Shown here piece after piece: positions 45,834-55,110 of a stretch of DNA of 64,000 bases. Made by a program: the position numbers and the translations under genes. The notes under the pieces were generated by a model. The model ran no database searches. It was not told where the DNA came from and saw only the letters and a list, made by a program, of their open reading frames with translations. The stretch comes from Alphaproteobacteria bacterium US3C007 (GTDB taxonomy: Bacteria > Pseudomonadota > Alphaproteobacteria > Rhodobacterales > Rhodobacteraceae). The number at the start of each line of letters is the position of its first letter. Position 1 is the first letter of the stretch. The stretch covers positions 1,922,001-1,986,000 of the forward strand of contig CP139918.1 of NCBI GenBank assembly GCA_034423775.1, given 5' to 3'.

Positions 45834-46881
45834 ACTTTTTTGGGCCGCAGCTGTTCTTGTTCTTCCCGTAACTGTTTTTGCTGGCGACAAGCTGGGCTTG
45901 GGGCGCGCAGCGCTGCCAGAAGAGATCGCGGCTTGGGATGTTGATATTCGCCCCAATGGCACGGGGCTTCCCGCCGGCAGCGGGGATGCGCTTTATGGCG
46001 AGGAGGTATTTGCCGATAAATGCGCTTCGTGTCATGGCGATTTTGCGGAGGGCGTGGATAATTGGCCGGTTTTGGCAGGTGGATTTGGAACGCTTGGCGA
46101 TAAAGATCCGGTGAAAACGGTTGGATCTTATTGGCCTTATCTGTCAACCGTTTGGGATTATGTAAACCGTTCAATGCCGTTTGGCGAAGCGCAAAGCCTG
46201 TCAGCAGATGAGGTTTATGCGATTGTTGCCTATATGCTTTACTCCAATGATTTGGTGGATGAAGATTTTGTATTGAGCGATACTAATTTTGCCGAGTTTG
46301 AAATGCATAATGCGCGTGGATTTGTGGTTGATGATCGCCCTGAAACGGAATACGCGCTGTGGCGCTCCGAGCCCTGTATGCAAGATTGTAAAGACAGGGT
46401 TGAGATTACGATGCGGGCATCGATCCTTGATGTAACGCCGGATGAAACCGCAGCAGAAAGCACTGAAAAGTCCGAGGCCGCTGAAGTAGCAGCTGCCGCA
46501 CCAGCAGCAGAAAAGGAAGCCGTTGTTTCGCCGGCTGTGGTGGATGAAGCCGCCGCTTCGCCAGAGCTGGTTGCCGCGGGTAAGAAAGTCTTTCGTAAAT
46601 GCAAAGCCTGCCATCAAGTTGGACCCAAAGCAAAAAGCCGCTCAGGCCCGCATTTGAATAATATTCTGGGCCGCGGAATTGGTACAATTGACGGGTTTCG
46701 ATATTCCAAGGCATTTAAAAAAGCCGCAGAAGCCGGTCAGGTTTGGGACATGGCGCAATTGGTAAGCTTTTTGGCCAACCCGAAAAAATCAATAAAGGGC
46801 ACTAAAATGTCATTTTCTGGCCTTAAAAAGGAAAAGGATATTGATGCGATCATTGCCTATTTGAACGCCGAGGGAGCATAG
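45817..46881 (+). CDS. soxD: SoxD: diheme c-type cytochrome subunit of sulfane dehydrogenase
   Basis: From the ATG at 45817, which overlaps the soxC end, the 354-residue precursor has a signal peptide (VLVLPVTVFAGD). A first heme site CASCHGDF lies near residue 69. An alanine-glutamate-rich linker occupies about 210-245. A second cytochrome domain follows with CKACHQVGPKAKSRSGPHLN near 262. SoxD accepts electrons from SoxC. The low-complexity linker joins two separately folded cytochrome domains. The longer frame from 45646 lies inside soxC and is not used. Confidence 0.92.
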   Translation: MLKCLKLFWAAAVLVLPVTVFAGDKLGLGRAALPEEIAAWDVDIRPNGTGLPAGSGDALYGEEVFADKCASCHGDFAEGVDNWPVLAGGFGTLGDKDPVKTVGSYWPYLSTVWDYVNRSMPFGEAQSLSADEVYAIVAYMLYSNDLVDEDFVLSDTNFAEFEMHNARGFVVDDRPETEYALWRSEPCMQDCKDRVEITMRASILDVTPDETAAESTEKSEAAEVAAAAPAAEKEAVVSPAVVDEAAASPELVAAGKKVFRKCKACHQVGPKAKSRSGPHLNNILGRGIGTIDGFRYSKAFKKAAEAGQVWDMAQLVSFLANPKKSIKGTKMSFSGLKKEKDIDAIIAYLNAEGA

Positions 46882-46883
46882 CT

Positions 46884-47573
46884 GTGCAGCAAATTTTGGG
46901 GGTGGTTTTTAGCATTTCTCTAAGCATCTTTGGCACGTCCCTAGCTTTTGCCAACGGCGATCTTGCGCAAGGCGCTGCGCTGTTTAAAAAGAAATGCGCC
47001 TCCTGTCATGCATTATCAGAGGAGGCACGCGCGCTTTCTGGCCCGCATTTGGCTGCAATTGTGGATGCAAGGGCGGGGCAGGTAGAGGGGTTTAAATATT
47101 CAAAAGCTCTGCAACAGGCGGCAACGGCCGGTTTAATCTGGTCGCCGGCGCAGCTGGATCAGTTTCTGACGCATCCAAAAGCCTTTTTGAAACACACAAA
47201 GATGAATTTCATTGGCTTGAAAGTTGCCGCCGATCGCCAGAATTTGATCGCCTTCCTTGCGCAAACAGATAAGGCCGGGACCAACGGATTGGCAAAAGCG
47301 AGTTTTGATGTTCCTGAAGAATTATTAGCGCTTGAGGGCGATTTGGAGTATGGTGAATATCTTTCTAGCGAATGCATGACCTGCCACCAAAGGTCAGGGC
47401 AGGACATGACCATTCCAACCATAATGAACAAGCCCGCTCATGAGCTTGTGACGGCCCTTTTTGCGTATCGCGAAGGGTATCGTGAGAACCAGGCCATGCA
47501 ATTGATCGCAAAACGGCTCACAGATGAAGAGATCGCGGCATTGGCGCATTACTTCGAGACTTTAAAAAACTGA
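46884..47573 (+). CDS. soxE: SoxE: diheme c-type cytochrome
   Basis: The 229-residue protein has a signal peptide (VVFSISLSIFGTSLAFAN) and two heme motifs, CASCHALS near residue 38 and CMTCHQRS near 168. The first half resembles the C-terminal domain of SoxD (ALSGPHLAAIVDARAG against SGPHLNNILGRGIG), so the two are probably related by domain duplication. It starts with GTG two bases after the soxD stop, behind GAGGGAG. SoxE is thought to be the electron partner of the SoxF flavoprotein. Confidence 0.85.
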   Translation: MQQILGVVFSISLSIFGTSLAFANGDLAQGAALFKKKCASCHALSEEARALSGPHLAAIVDARAGQVEGFKYSKALQQAATAGLIWSPAQLDQFLTHPKAFLKHTKMNFIGLKVAADRQNLIAFLAQTDKAGTNGLAKASFDVPEELLALEGDLEYGEYLSSECMTCHQRSGQDMTIPTIMNKPAHELVTALFAYREGYRENQAMQLIAKRLTDEEIAALAHYFETLKN

Positions 47574-47599
47574 AAACTATAAACCAAAGGGAGAATAAA

Positions 47600-48865
47600 A
47601 TGTCATTAACCAGAAGAGGTTTTATTGGTAATTCAGCGGCGGCAGCTGCCCTTCTTTCTGCACCCAGTTTGCACGCGGGCAGCCATGCAAAGCCACGTGT
47701 GGTCGTGGTGGGCGGCGGAGCTGGGGGAGCCACCGCAGCGCGTTATATTGCAAAAGATAGCAAAGGTGCAGTTGATGTGACCTTGGTTGAGCCAACTCGC
47801 ACCTATTACACCTGCTTTTTCTCGAACCTTTATTTAGGCGGGGTAAAGGAGTTTGACGATATCGGCCACACATATGGTAAGCTTGCTGCCAGTGGCATCA
47901 ACGTCGTGCATGATTGGGCCATTGGCGTTGATCGTGATAAAAAAATGGTAAGCTTGGCGGGGGGATCCGCGCTGCCCTATGACAAACTTATCTTGTCGCC
48001 GGGAATCGATTTTGTAGAGGGCGCGGTTGAGGGCTGGGATCTATCTTCGCAGAACGCGATGCCGCATGCATATAAGGCCGGATCCCAAAGCGAGCTTCTA
48101 AAGGCGCAAATTATGGCGATGCCGCAGGGCGGCACCTATGCGATGGTGGCCCCTCCCAACCCCTATAGATGCCCCCCTGGACCCTATGAGCGGGTCTCTA
48201 TGGTGGCACATTATCTTTCACAGCATAACCCCACAGCAAAGATTATCGTTGCAGATCCAAAGCCGAAATTTTCAAAAATGGCGTTATTTCAAGAAGGTTG
48301 GAATGCGCATTATGCCGGAATGATTGATTGGATCGGATCTGAATTTGGGGGCGAAAATGTTGCGGTGGATCCAAGTGCCATGACGATATCGATTGATGGT
48401 GAAAGCATCAATGTGGATGCCTGCAATGTTATTCCAGCGATGAAAGCTGGCCGGATTGCTGCCTTGGCCGGCGTTACGGATGGCAATTGGGCGCCGGTAA
48501 ACGCAGCTGATATGTCAACCAAAGCTGATGCGGATGTGTATGTTTTGGGGGATGCATCCCAACAAGGAGATATGCCCAAATCCGGTTTCTCGGCCAATAG
48601 CCAAGCGAAAGTCTGCGCCAATGCGGTGCGCGGCGCGTTGACCGGCTCAAAAATATTCCCGGCGAAATTTGCCAATACCTGCTGGTCTTTGATCAATGCA
48701 GATGATGGGGTGAAGGTGGGAGCGACCTATAAGGCGACGGATGAAAAAATCGCAAAAGTGGATGGCTTTATCTCAAAAACGGGTGAAACGGCGGACATTC
48801 GCAAGCAAACCTATCTGGAATCCGAAGATTGGTATACGGGGATCACATCCGATATGTTTGGCTGA
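47600..48865 (+). CDS. soxF: SoxF: FAD-dependent sulfide dehydrogenase (FCSD flavoprotein)
   Basis: The 421-residue protein has a Tat leader (SLTRRGFIGNSAAAAALL), the FAD motif VVVVGGGAGGATAARYI near residue 34, and two redox cysteines, in TYYTCFFSNLY near 74 and NPYRCPPGPYE near 191. Those features match the flavoprotein subunit of flavocytochrome c sulfide dehydrogenase. With SoxE it can oxidise sulfide. It is last in soxCDEF and is followed by a long hairpin. Confidence 0.9.
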   Translation: MSLTRRGFIGNSAAAAALLSAPSLHAGSHAKPRVVVVGGGAGGATAARYIAKDSKGAVDVTLVEPTRTYYTCFFSNLYLGGVKEFDDIGHTYGKLAASGINVVHDWAIGVDRDKKMVSLAGGSALPYDKLILSPGIDFVEGAVEGWDLSSQNAMPHAYKAGSQSELLKAQIMAMPQGGTYAMVAPPNPYRCPPGPYERVSMVAHYLSQHNPTAKIIVADPKPKFSKMALFQEGWNAHYAGMIDWIGSEFGGENVAVDPSAMTISIDGESINVDACNVIPAMKAGRIAALAGVTDGNWAPVNAADMSTKADADVYVLGDASQQGDMPKSGFSANSQAKVCANAVRGALTGSKIFPAKFANTCWSLINADDGVKVGATYKATDEKIAKVDGFISKTGETADIRKQTYLESEDWYTGITSDMFG

Positions 48866-48907
48866 ACCTCCCAGCATCAAAAACCACTTTTTTGATGTTT
48901 ACAGCCG

Positions 48908-48946
48908 TGTTTTGCGCAGGAGTTTCCTGCGCAAAACAGATGTTTT
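48908..48946 (+). terminator. Terminator hairpin after soxF
   Basis: Bases 48909-48921 and 48925-48937 are perfect 13-base inverted copies with a GTT loop, extended by a T-A pair. The following stretch has only a short T run. A bidirectional terminator is possible. Confidence 0.65.
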
Positions 48947-49279
48947 CCTAAGCACTTATCTGTTTTCACAGCCCCTACAGGATCCGTTTAGGCCTTGATA
49001 AACCAAAAGGCGCCCCAACCTGTGTTCTGTAAAAATATACGTGCGTGATATCCGCTTAGACCGGACGCGACGATTGAATCCGCGTGCTAATTGGCACAGA
49101 GCTTTGCTTAGAAAAGTTTTCGTATCGCCGCGTTTTATCGTTATTGCAGAGTGGTGCGAGGTTTACGATTGCTGATTTTATCTTGCTTATAAGCTTTTCT
49201 AATCATCAAAAAACGTTGAAACCAGTCAAAGCCCTAATGGGAATATGGGTTGCATAAAGGCGTGCTGATGTCTGTTTCG
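48947..49279. other. Intergenic region with no gene seen
   Basis: About 330 bases between the soxF hairpin and the aquaporin stop hold no protein-like frame, tRNA fold or repeat that I could support. Confidence 0.5.
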
Positions 49280-49957
49280 TTACTGGCTGGTTGGCGTTTC
49301 TGCCTCGCGCAACAGCCAAGCAAAAAACATCGTCGCCAATACGGCTGCGATCAGTTGGGCTGCAATGAAAGCTGGTATGTCAGAGGGTGTAATTCCGGCA
49401 AAACTATCCGAAAATCCTCTTGCTATGGTCACCGCAGGGTTTGCAAAGGATGTCGAGGAGGTAAACCAATAGGCTGCGGTGATATAAAGCCCGACCGACA
49501 TGGCAAGTGCAGCGGGGCGGAGCGTTACGCAAATGAGGATTGTGCCAATCAAGCCGAAGGTGGCAATGAATTCACCGATCCATTGGCCAAGCCCGCTGCG
49601 CATGGTTGTAGAGGGGTCAATCAAGGGATGATCAAACATCATATGCGCGGCAAAAACACCCAAAATTCCGCCAAAGATCTGGGCGCATATGTAAAACAAT
49701 GCCTCTTGCCTGTTCATCTCACCGCGCAACCAAAAGCAAAGCGTAACCGCAGGGTTGAATTGGGCCCCTGAAATAGGCCCAAAAACAGTGATCAAAACCA
49801 CGAGGATCGCCCCTGTGGGAATGGTGTTTCCCAGTAAGGCCAGCGCTAAGTTTCCATCTGCCAGACGCTCTGCCATAATGCCCGAGCCGATGACAGTTGC
49901 CAGAAGTGAAAATGTGCCCAACGCCTCTGCCGCAAGCCGTCTTGATGGTGTCATCAT
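49280..49957 (-). CDS. Aquaporin / MIP-family channel
   Basis: The 225-residue membrane protein has six helices and the two half-helix motifs of the family: SGAQFNPAVTL near residue 66 and SFANPAVTIARG near 173. Both NPA boxes are intact. The AqpS-like branch moves water, glycerol or small metalloids, but the selectivity filter cannot be judged by eye. It is a single gene next to the sox island. A second start one codon later is equally good. Confidence 0.85.
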   Translation of the reverse strand: MMTPSRRLAAEALGTFSLLATVIGSGIMAERLADGNLALALLGNTIPTGAILVVLITVFGPISGAQFNPAVTLCFWLRGEMNRQEALFYICAQIFGGILGVFAAHMMFDHPLIDPSTTMRSGLGQWIGEFIATFGLIGTILICVTLRPAALAMSVGLYITAAYWFTSSTSFANPAVTIARGFSDSFAGITPSDIPAFIAAQLIAAVLATMFFAWLLREAETPTSQ

Positions 49958-50067
49958 TATCTCCTGTTAACGTTGGGGCTCTGCTGGGCAGATAAAGAGT
50001 GTTTGAAATTACTTTTCTGAGTAGGCTTAGGTTTGGCCCGCCATTTTAGAATGTAATGAAATAAACC

Positions 50068-50583
50068 ATTAAGAAAAAGCTAGATTTTGATTTTATTATT
50101 CTTAGGGCCGGATCTGTAGGCTGCGTTCTTGCCAATGAATTGAGCGCTGATTCCACCTGTCTGGTTTTGTTGTTTGAGGCCGGCCCGCTTGATAAGAAAC
50201 TTTTCATTCATATGCCCGCAGGCGTTTATCGCGTGTTGCGAGAGCGCTGGCTGAATTGGAATTGACTTAGCGCAAATAAAATACCCTTGCATGAGCGCTC
50301 TATATACACGCCGCGTGGGCGCGTTGTCGGCGGTTCGTCTTCTATAAATTCGGTGGGCAATATGCGGGGGTATCGTTTTGACTATGATGGATGGGCGAAA
50401 GATTTTGACCTTCCTGAGCGGCGGTTCGATAAATGTTTGTCTTATTTTATTCAGGGAGAAAATTATAAATCAGCGCGCAATCCATGGCGTCGCAATGCAG
50501 GTAGGCTTACTTTAAAACACGCCTGTTCTTCTGCTCCTTTGTTTGATGTATTTTTAGAGGCCGGAAGGCAATCAGGGCAGTAA
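50068..50583 (+). pseudogene. Broken GMC-family oxidoreductase gene
   Basis: Starting from an ATT where the ATG is expected, the frame reads an FAD-binding start (DFDFIILRAGSVGCVLANEL). A key glycine is changed to arginine. The frame stops at TGA 50263-50265, continues in the same frame with IYTPRGRVVGGSSSIN and YDGWAKDFDLPE, and ends at TAA 50581-50583. These are the first about 170 residues of a GMC enzyme, like the intact one at 28.5 kb. The remaining two thirds are missing. A frameshifted, protein-like tail continues to about 50718. Confidence 0.82.
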
Positions 50584-50701
50584 CGCGCTGGGTTTTAAAC
50601 GGCTTAATGCATCCGCTTTGGCGCGACCATATTACGCCCATGTAGCGGCCAAAACCTCTGGGTTTAAGGGCGGCTCACCCTCGGGTAAAGAACGGCAATT
50701 C

Positions 50702-50845
50702 TTAGGCATAGGCGTCTAGGCTAGATTTGGATTTTTCTAAGGCTGGTTGCTGCGCTGTCGTATTTTTGGAACCAGACCGCGCGGCTTTAAGGCGCGTTTT
50801 GTTTGATTTTTTATATAGGGTTTTGTCATTTGCTTCCTTTATCAT
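50702..50845 (-). CDS. Possible small lysine-rich protein
   Basis: A 47-residue frame from ATG 50845 begins MIKEANDKTLYKK and ends EKSKSSLDAYA. An alternative 30-residue frame with a better ribosome site (AAAGGAAG) starts at 50829. Both are highly basic and lack family likeness. A frameshift between them is possible. The rest of the stretch 50584-50988 holds only the decayed GMC tail. Confidence 0.25.
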   Translation of the reverse strand: MIKEANDKTLYKKSNKTRLKAARSGSKNTTAQQPALEKSKSSLDAYA

Positions 50846-50988
50846 GCGCGACGCAGAGCGTGGATAGGCGATGTAAAGGCTTACCAATGTAGAATGAACT
50901 TGCTCTAGGGTTTAGCATTGATTTTAACAAAGGGTTTTATCTGGATGCCCGAACGGTTTTTGCAAGCTGTAAAATCTAACAGATCAAG

Positions 50989-51438
50989 TTAAAGCGGTGT
51001 CTCTGGAGGGCAGAGCGTTTCCAAACATCGGCGAAATTCAGGATCAAGAGGCAGGGGAGCGCCGCTTTCAGACTCAACTTGTACCTGCGCAAAAAAACCT
51101 TCTGCAAAGGCGGTTTGCCGCTGATTCCGAAACAAACCAACCTCATAACGCCACGAAGAGGTGCCGATATGACCCACACGAATGCCCGCATGGATAAGAT
51201 CGGGAAATCCAGCCTCATCGTGATAGATGCACCCGCTTTCCACGACCAAGAAGCGCGTTTTTGTCCCTGACATATCAAACACCGCTTGCTCAAGTTGCCA
51301 ATGTGTTACGGCCGTGTCGATTAAGGAATAATGGATCACATTATTCATATGGCCATATTGATCATTATCCATCCAGCGCGTGGGAAGTTGGTAAAAAGCT
51401 AGATAGGCGCTTCGAGCTGCAGGGGGTGTACGCGGCAT
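50989..51438 (-). CDS. Hotdog-fold acyl-CoA thioesterase (4HBT family)
   Basis: The 149-residue protein has the 4-hydroxybenzoyl-CoA thioesterase signature: RWMDNDQYGHMNNVIHYSLI near residues 21-40, with the catalytic aspartate, and HIGTSSWRYEVGLF in the later strands. Such enzymes hydrolyse acyl-CoA thioesters in the cytoplasm as tetramers. It is divergent from a short-chain dehydrogenase of the 3-hydroxyacyl-CoA type, so the two could share a fatty-acid or branched acyl-CoA substrate, but this is inference. Confidence 0.83.
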   Translation of the reverse strand: MPRTPPAARSAYLAFYQLPTRWMDNDQYGHMNNVIHYSLIDTAVTHWQLEQAVFDMSGTKTRFLVVESGCIYHDEAGFPDLIHAGIRVGHIGTSSWRYEVGLFRNQRQTAFAEGFFAQVQVESESGAPLPLDPEFRRCLETLCPPETPL

Positions 51439-51590
51439 TTTTATCTCGTCGGTTGTGCTGACTAAGGCGCAGTCTGGCGCAGATTGAGCCAGAAGAAAAG
51501 GGCAGCAAACGCGGCGTTAACTTTGCAATATTGACCTTATCGCGCGAAGCGCATTACTCTGCTTGAGTCAAAAAGCTTGAAGAGATTTCT

Positions 51591-52358
51591 ATGCAGATAA
51601 ACAACAAGACAATCGCTGTGGTGACAGGGGGCGCGTCTGGCCTGGGCGCGGCGTCGGCGCGGGCTATGGCGAAGGCCGGTGCGCAGGTTACAATTTTTGA
51701 CATGGATGCGGCGCAGGGCGAGGCCGCCGCCGCAGAGGTTTCTGGCCAGTTCCAGCGGGTGGATGTATCCGATGCAGCGCAGGTGGCAGGGGCTATGACC
51801 GCGCTGGAGGCGCGCGCGGGCGGCTTGCATATTTTGGTAAATTGCGCTGGAATTGGCCCCGCGGCGAAAACTGTTTCGCGCGGCGTGGCGCATGATCCAG
51901 CGCTGTTTGCAAAGGTGATTGGGGTAAATTTGACCGGCTCGTTCAATTGCGCATCGCAGGCCGCTGCTCTGATGGCAAAAACGGCGCCTGTCACTGCTGA
52001 TGGAGGTCGCGGCGTTATCATCAACACCGCTTCGGTGGCCGCGTATGACGGACAAATCGGGCAAGTTGCCTATGCGGCGTCTAAAGGCGGTATTGTGGGG
52101 ATGACCTTGCCCATGGCCCGTGACCTTGCGGCCAGCGGAATCCGCGTTTGCACCATTGCGCCAGGCCTCTTTCTGACCCCTTTGTTACAGGGCTTACCAG
52201 AAGAGGTTCAACAGTCTTTAGGTCAACAAGTGCCGTTTCCCTCGCGTTTGGGCGCACCGGAAGAATATGCCAGCCTTGTCGGCCACATTGTTGAGAATGA
52301 CATGTTGAATGGTGAGGTGATCCGCCTTGATGGCGCAATCAGAATGGCGCCTCGCTAA
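51591..52358 (+). CDS. Short-chain dehydrogenase, 3-hydroxyacyl-CoA dehydrogenase type II-like
   Basis: The 255-residue SDR has [11 protein letters not shown] near residue 14, aspartate FDMDAA for [13 protein letters not shown], and the catalytic [23 protein letters not shown] near 145-167. Those details match the HSD17B10 / 3-hydroxy-2-methylbutyryl-CoA dehydrogenase group rather than FabG. It would oxidise a 3-hydroxyacyl-CoA in isoleucine or fatty-acid breakdown. It ends five bases before the convergent TIGR02186 gene. Confidence 0.83.
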   Translation: MQINNKTIAVVTGGASGLGAASARAMAKAGAQVTIFDMDAAQGEAAAAEVSGQFQRVDVSDAAQVAGAMTALEARAGGLHILVNCAGIGPAAKTVSRGVAHDPALFAKVIGVNLTGSFNCASQAAALMAKTAPVTADGGRGVIINTASVAAYDGQIGQVAYAASKGGIVGMTLPMARDLAASGIRVCTIAPGLFLTPLLQGLPEEVQQSLGQQVPFPSRLGAPEEYASLVGHIVENDMLNGEVIRLDGAIRMAPR

Positions 52359-52363
52359 ACCGT

Positions 52364-53128
52364 CTAGCGGTTTCTAATCACTTGAAACACCGCCGAGGCC
52401 GCCCATCCTGCGAAAATTGCAATCGCCAAGGACATCAGCCCGTATAGCAGGGGTTGCTCGCGCGACAGCGAGAATAAAAACCGTTCTAAACCTACTTTGC
52501 GCACGTCAATCGTGGTGGATAATTGATCGACAACAGCGCCATCGCGCGTGATAAAAATGCGCGTGCTATAATCGCCCTCGGTGAGGTTGGCGGGCATATT
52601 GATTGAGGTCCGAAACAAGGTTTGTTGATCTATTGACACAGAGCCTTCCTGCAATGTGTACAGGCCGTTGGCCTCTCGAATACGGATCACGGCATCTGTA
52701 AAGCTTTGTGCATCCAGAATATTCATTGGTGCGCCTACGGAGCGGATGGCGCGGTTGATGGACACTTTATGCCGCAGGTCCTCTGTCTCGGTTAAAATAT
52801 CGCCCAAAGGAGCGCTTGTCGCGATTGCATAAAAGCTGGGCGCCGCATCCACTTGCACTGTATCGGTATTGACCCAAATCCCAAAACGCTTGGCTTTGCG
52901 CCGCACATCCAAAGGTTCGCTGGGTCCCGAGACGGTCACGATCACGTCAATGGGGGTTTCAGGGATTGGCGCATCGCGCTGAATTGCGCCAAAAACCAAA
53001 ATATTTGAGCCATCGAACGTGGCCGTGATGGCCACCTCATCTTGGCTCATACCCAAAACAACCTTCTCTGCAAGAACAAAGGGGCTGGTTAGAAGCATGA
53101 TCAGGGCGGAACAAACGAACAGGCGCAT
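52364..53128 (-). CDS. TIGR02186-type membrane-anchored periplasmic protein
   Basis: The 254-residue protein has a signal peptide (SALIMLLTSPFVLAEK), a long beta-rich periplasmic part and a C-terminal membrane helix near residues 226-247. Its layout and its position directly downstream of a TauE/SafE transporter match the TIGR02186 family of Alphaproteobacteria, whose function is not established. The ATG overlaps the transporter stop by one base (TGATG at 53126-53130), so the two proteins are likely to work together. Confidence 0.8.
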   Translation of the reverse strand: MRLFVCSALIMLLTSPFVLAEKVVLGMSQDEVAITATFDGSNILVFGAIQRDAPIPETPIDVIVTVSGPSEPLDVRRKAKRFGIWVNTDTVQVDAAPSFYAIATSAPLGDILTETEDLRHKVSINRAIRSVGAPMNILDAQSFTDAVIRIREANGLYTLQEGSVSIDQQTLFRTSINMPANLTEGDYSTRIFITRDGAVVDQLSTTIDVRKVGLERFLFSLSREQPLLYGLMSLAIAIFAGWAASAVFQVIRNR

Positions 53129-54048
53129 CAGTGACCCCCTGCCGATCCAATGGAATATAGCTCGCTGGGCTGAATCAGCAGATCTAAGGCCAGCTTGCCG
53201 CAGACCATGAGCACCATAATGGCCAATAAAATGCGCAACTGCTCGGCTTTCAAGCGGGTACCGATTTGCGTGCCAATCTGAGCGCCAATCACGCCGCCAA
53301 CCAAAAGCAAAACGGCCAGTGCGACATCGACGGTATAGTTTGTGGTTGCGTGTAACAAGGTGGTGAAAGCGGTGACAAAAATGATTTGATAGAGCGAGGT
53401 CCCGACCACCACTTTTGTGGGCATTCCCAAAATGTAAATCATCGCAGGCACCATGATAAACCCACCGCCAACGCCCATTATTGCGGCCAGTATGCCGACA
53501 AACACACCCACGATCAGGGGTGGGATAATCGAAATATAAAGGCCAGATGTGCGAAAACGCATCTTGAGTGGCAGTTTTTGTACCCAGCCGCGCTGGCGTG
53601 ATTTTTTAGGGGGTGCCGCATTGCGCGAAGTTCTGCGGATTGCGCGCAGACTTTCGAAAAACATCAGCCCGCCAATAATGCCAAGAAACACGACGTAGCA
53701 AAGCTTTACCAATAAATCCACTTGGCCAAGGCTTTTCAAATGGTTAAACAACACAACCCCGATTGCGGCTCCTAAAAGCCCACCCAGCATCAAGACCGTA
53801 CCCATTTTAAAATCGACAGTTTTACGCCTTAAATGCGCCAAAACACCAGAAAATGATGACGCCACAATTTGGTTGGCTTCCGTCGCCACGGCAACCGCCG
53901 GCGGGATACCAATAAAAAACAGCAGAGGCGTCATCAAAAAGCCCCCCCCGACGCCAAACATGCCAGACAGCACGCCCACCAGCCCCCCGAGCCCGAGCAG
54001 CAAAAAGGCGTTTACAGAAACTTCAGCGATAGGAAGGTAAATCAACAT
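53128..54048 (-). CDS. TauE/SafE-family anion exporter (probable sulfite exporter)
   Basis: The 306-residue membrane protein has two related halves with glycine-rich loops GGLVGVLSGMFGVGGGFLMT near residue 18 and GILAAIMGVGGGFIMVP near 185, and about eight helices. Family members export sulfite, sulfoacetate or related anions. The sox island 5 kb away makes sulfite or another sulfur oxyanion plausible. The coupled TIGR02186 protein supports a complex. A basic loop (KKSRQRGW) separates the halves. The ATG follows AGGAGGGC. Confidence 0.85.
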   Translation of the reverse strand: MLIYLPIAEVSVNAFLLLGLGGLVGVLSGMFGVGGGFLMTPLLFFIGIPPAVAVATEANQIVASSFSGVLAHLRRKTVDFKMGTVLMLGGLLGAAIGVVLFNHLKSLGQVDLLVKLCYVVFLGIIGGLMFFESLRAIRRTSRNAAPPKKSRQRGWVQKLPLKMRFRTSGLYISIIPPLIVGVFVGILAAIMGVGGGFIMVPAMIYILGMPTKVVVGTSLYQIIFVTAFTTLLHATTNYTVDVALAVLLLVGGVIGAQIGTQIGTRLKAEQLRILLAIMVLMVCGKLALDLLIQPSELYSIGSAGGH

Positions 54049-54070
54049 GTGCCCTCCTAAACCACTCTCT

Positions 54071-54105
54071 GCTGCAATTGCAACATTCGTTGCGACTTTA
54101 GCAGC
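54071..54105. promoter_or_regulatory. Palindromic cluster upstream of the TauE/SafE gene
   Basis: TGCAATTGCA at 54073-54082 is a perfect palindrome and GCAAC-ATTC-GTTGC at 54080-54093 a second dyad. GCTGC and GCAGC flank them at 54071 and 54101. They sit between the TauE/SafE start and the end of the nucleoside permease gene. A regulator site is possible, but none is proven. Confidence 0.3.
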
Positions 54106-54135
54106 CTAGGCCTTAAGAAAAGCTCAAAACTGGAT

Positions 54136-55110
54136 CTATCTTTCCTTTACATAAGGCTCGCCGCCTGCGCGCGGTGGAATTGCTTTGCCAACAAACCCGG
54201 CCAGAATGATCACTGTAAGAATATAGGGAAGCGCATCGAGCAACTGAATTTGCACCTTGAAGAACAGATATTTCTCGATCAGGTCGGGACGTAAGGCGAG
54301 GGCCTGTAAAAACCCGAAGAGCAGGCAAGATATAAGCGCATACCATGGCCGCCATTTGGCAAAAATCAATGCGGCCAAAGCAATATAGCCGCGCCCTGCG
54401 GTCATATCTTTTACGAAACCCGCTTGCAGTCCGGTGGACAGATACGCCCCCGCAATGCCGCATAGAACACCGCAAATTGCAACCGCCGTAAAGCGCAGGC
54501 GAATGACCGAAACGCCCGCCGTGTCAACGGCTTCGGGCGCCTCTCCAACGGCGCGCAAGCGCAACCCAAATCGGGTGCGGTATAAAAGCCACCAGGTCAG
54601 GGGCACCATGGCCAAAGCTGCATAGACCAAAATTGTGTGGCCAGAAAAAAGCTCGGCATAGATAGGTCCGAGCAACGGCACCGTTTCTATTTGCTCGGCA
54701 AAGGGCAGATCCACCGGGTTAAACCGCGCCTGACCAGAAAGCGAAGGTGTCCGCCCGCCTTGCTGAAACAGGCTTTGCGCGATCAGCACGGTCATCCCAG
54801 CGGCGAGAAAATTAATCGCCACCCCCGAGATGAGCTGATTGCCCCGAAACGTAATCGAGGCTAGACCATGAACTGCGGATAACGCTAATGAGGCCGCAAT
54901 GCCGCTGGCCAAGCCGATCCAAACCGAGCCGGTTAAAGCCGCAGCCGCGGCCGAGAAAAACGCAGCTGCGAGCATTTTACCTTCTAATCCGATGTCAAAA
55001 ATGCCGGCGCGCTCTGAAAATAACCCCGCCAAACAGGCCAAAAGCAATGGGGTTGCTAGCCGCAAGGTGGAGTCCAGCACCGTTAATAGATCATTTAAGA
55101 CATCAACCAT
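54136..55110 (-). CDS. Nucleoside ABC transporter permease 2 (BMP-family system)
   Basis: The 324-residue permease has about nine helices and the branched-chain/ribose-type permease motif AVGEAPEAVDTAGVSVIRLR near residue 190. It is the second membrane subunit of a BmpA/NupNOPQ-type importer. The ATG at 55110 has AGGAG upstream and overlaps the first permease gene's end (55103). The frame upstream of it is not used. It is the last gene of the four-gene operon. Confidence 0.85.
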   Translation of the reverse strand: MVDVLNDLLTVLDSTLRLATPLLLACLAGLFSERAGIFDIGLEGKMLAAAFFSAAAAALTGSVWIGLASGIAASLALSAVHGLASITFRGNQLISGVAINFLAAGMTVLIAQSLFQQGGRTPSLSGQARFNPVDLPFAEQIETVPLLGPIYAELFSGHTILVYAALAMVPLTWWLLYRTRFGLRLRAVGEAPEAVDTAGVSVIRLRFTAVAICGVLCGIAGAYLSTGLQAGFVKDMTAGRGYIALAALIFAKWRPWYALISCLLFGFLQALALRPDLIEKYLFFKVQIQLLDALPYILTVIILAGFVGKAIPPRAGGEPYVKER

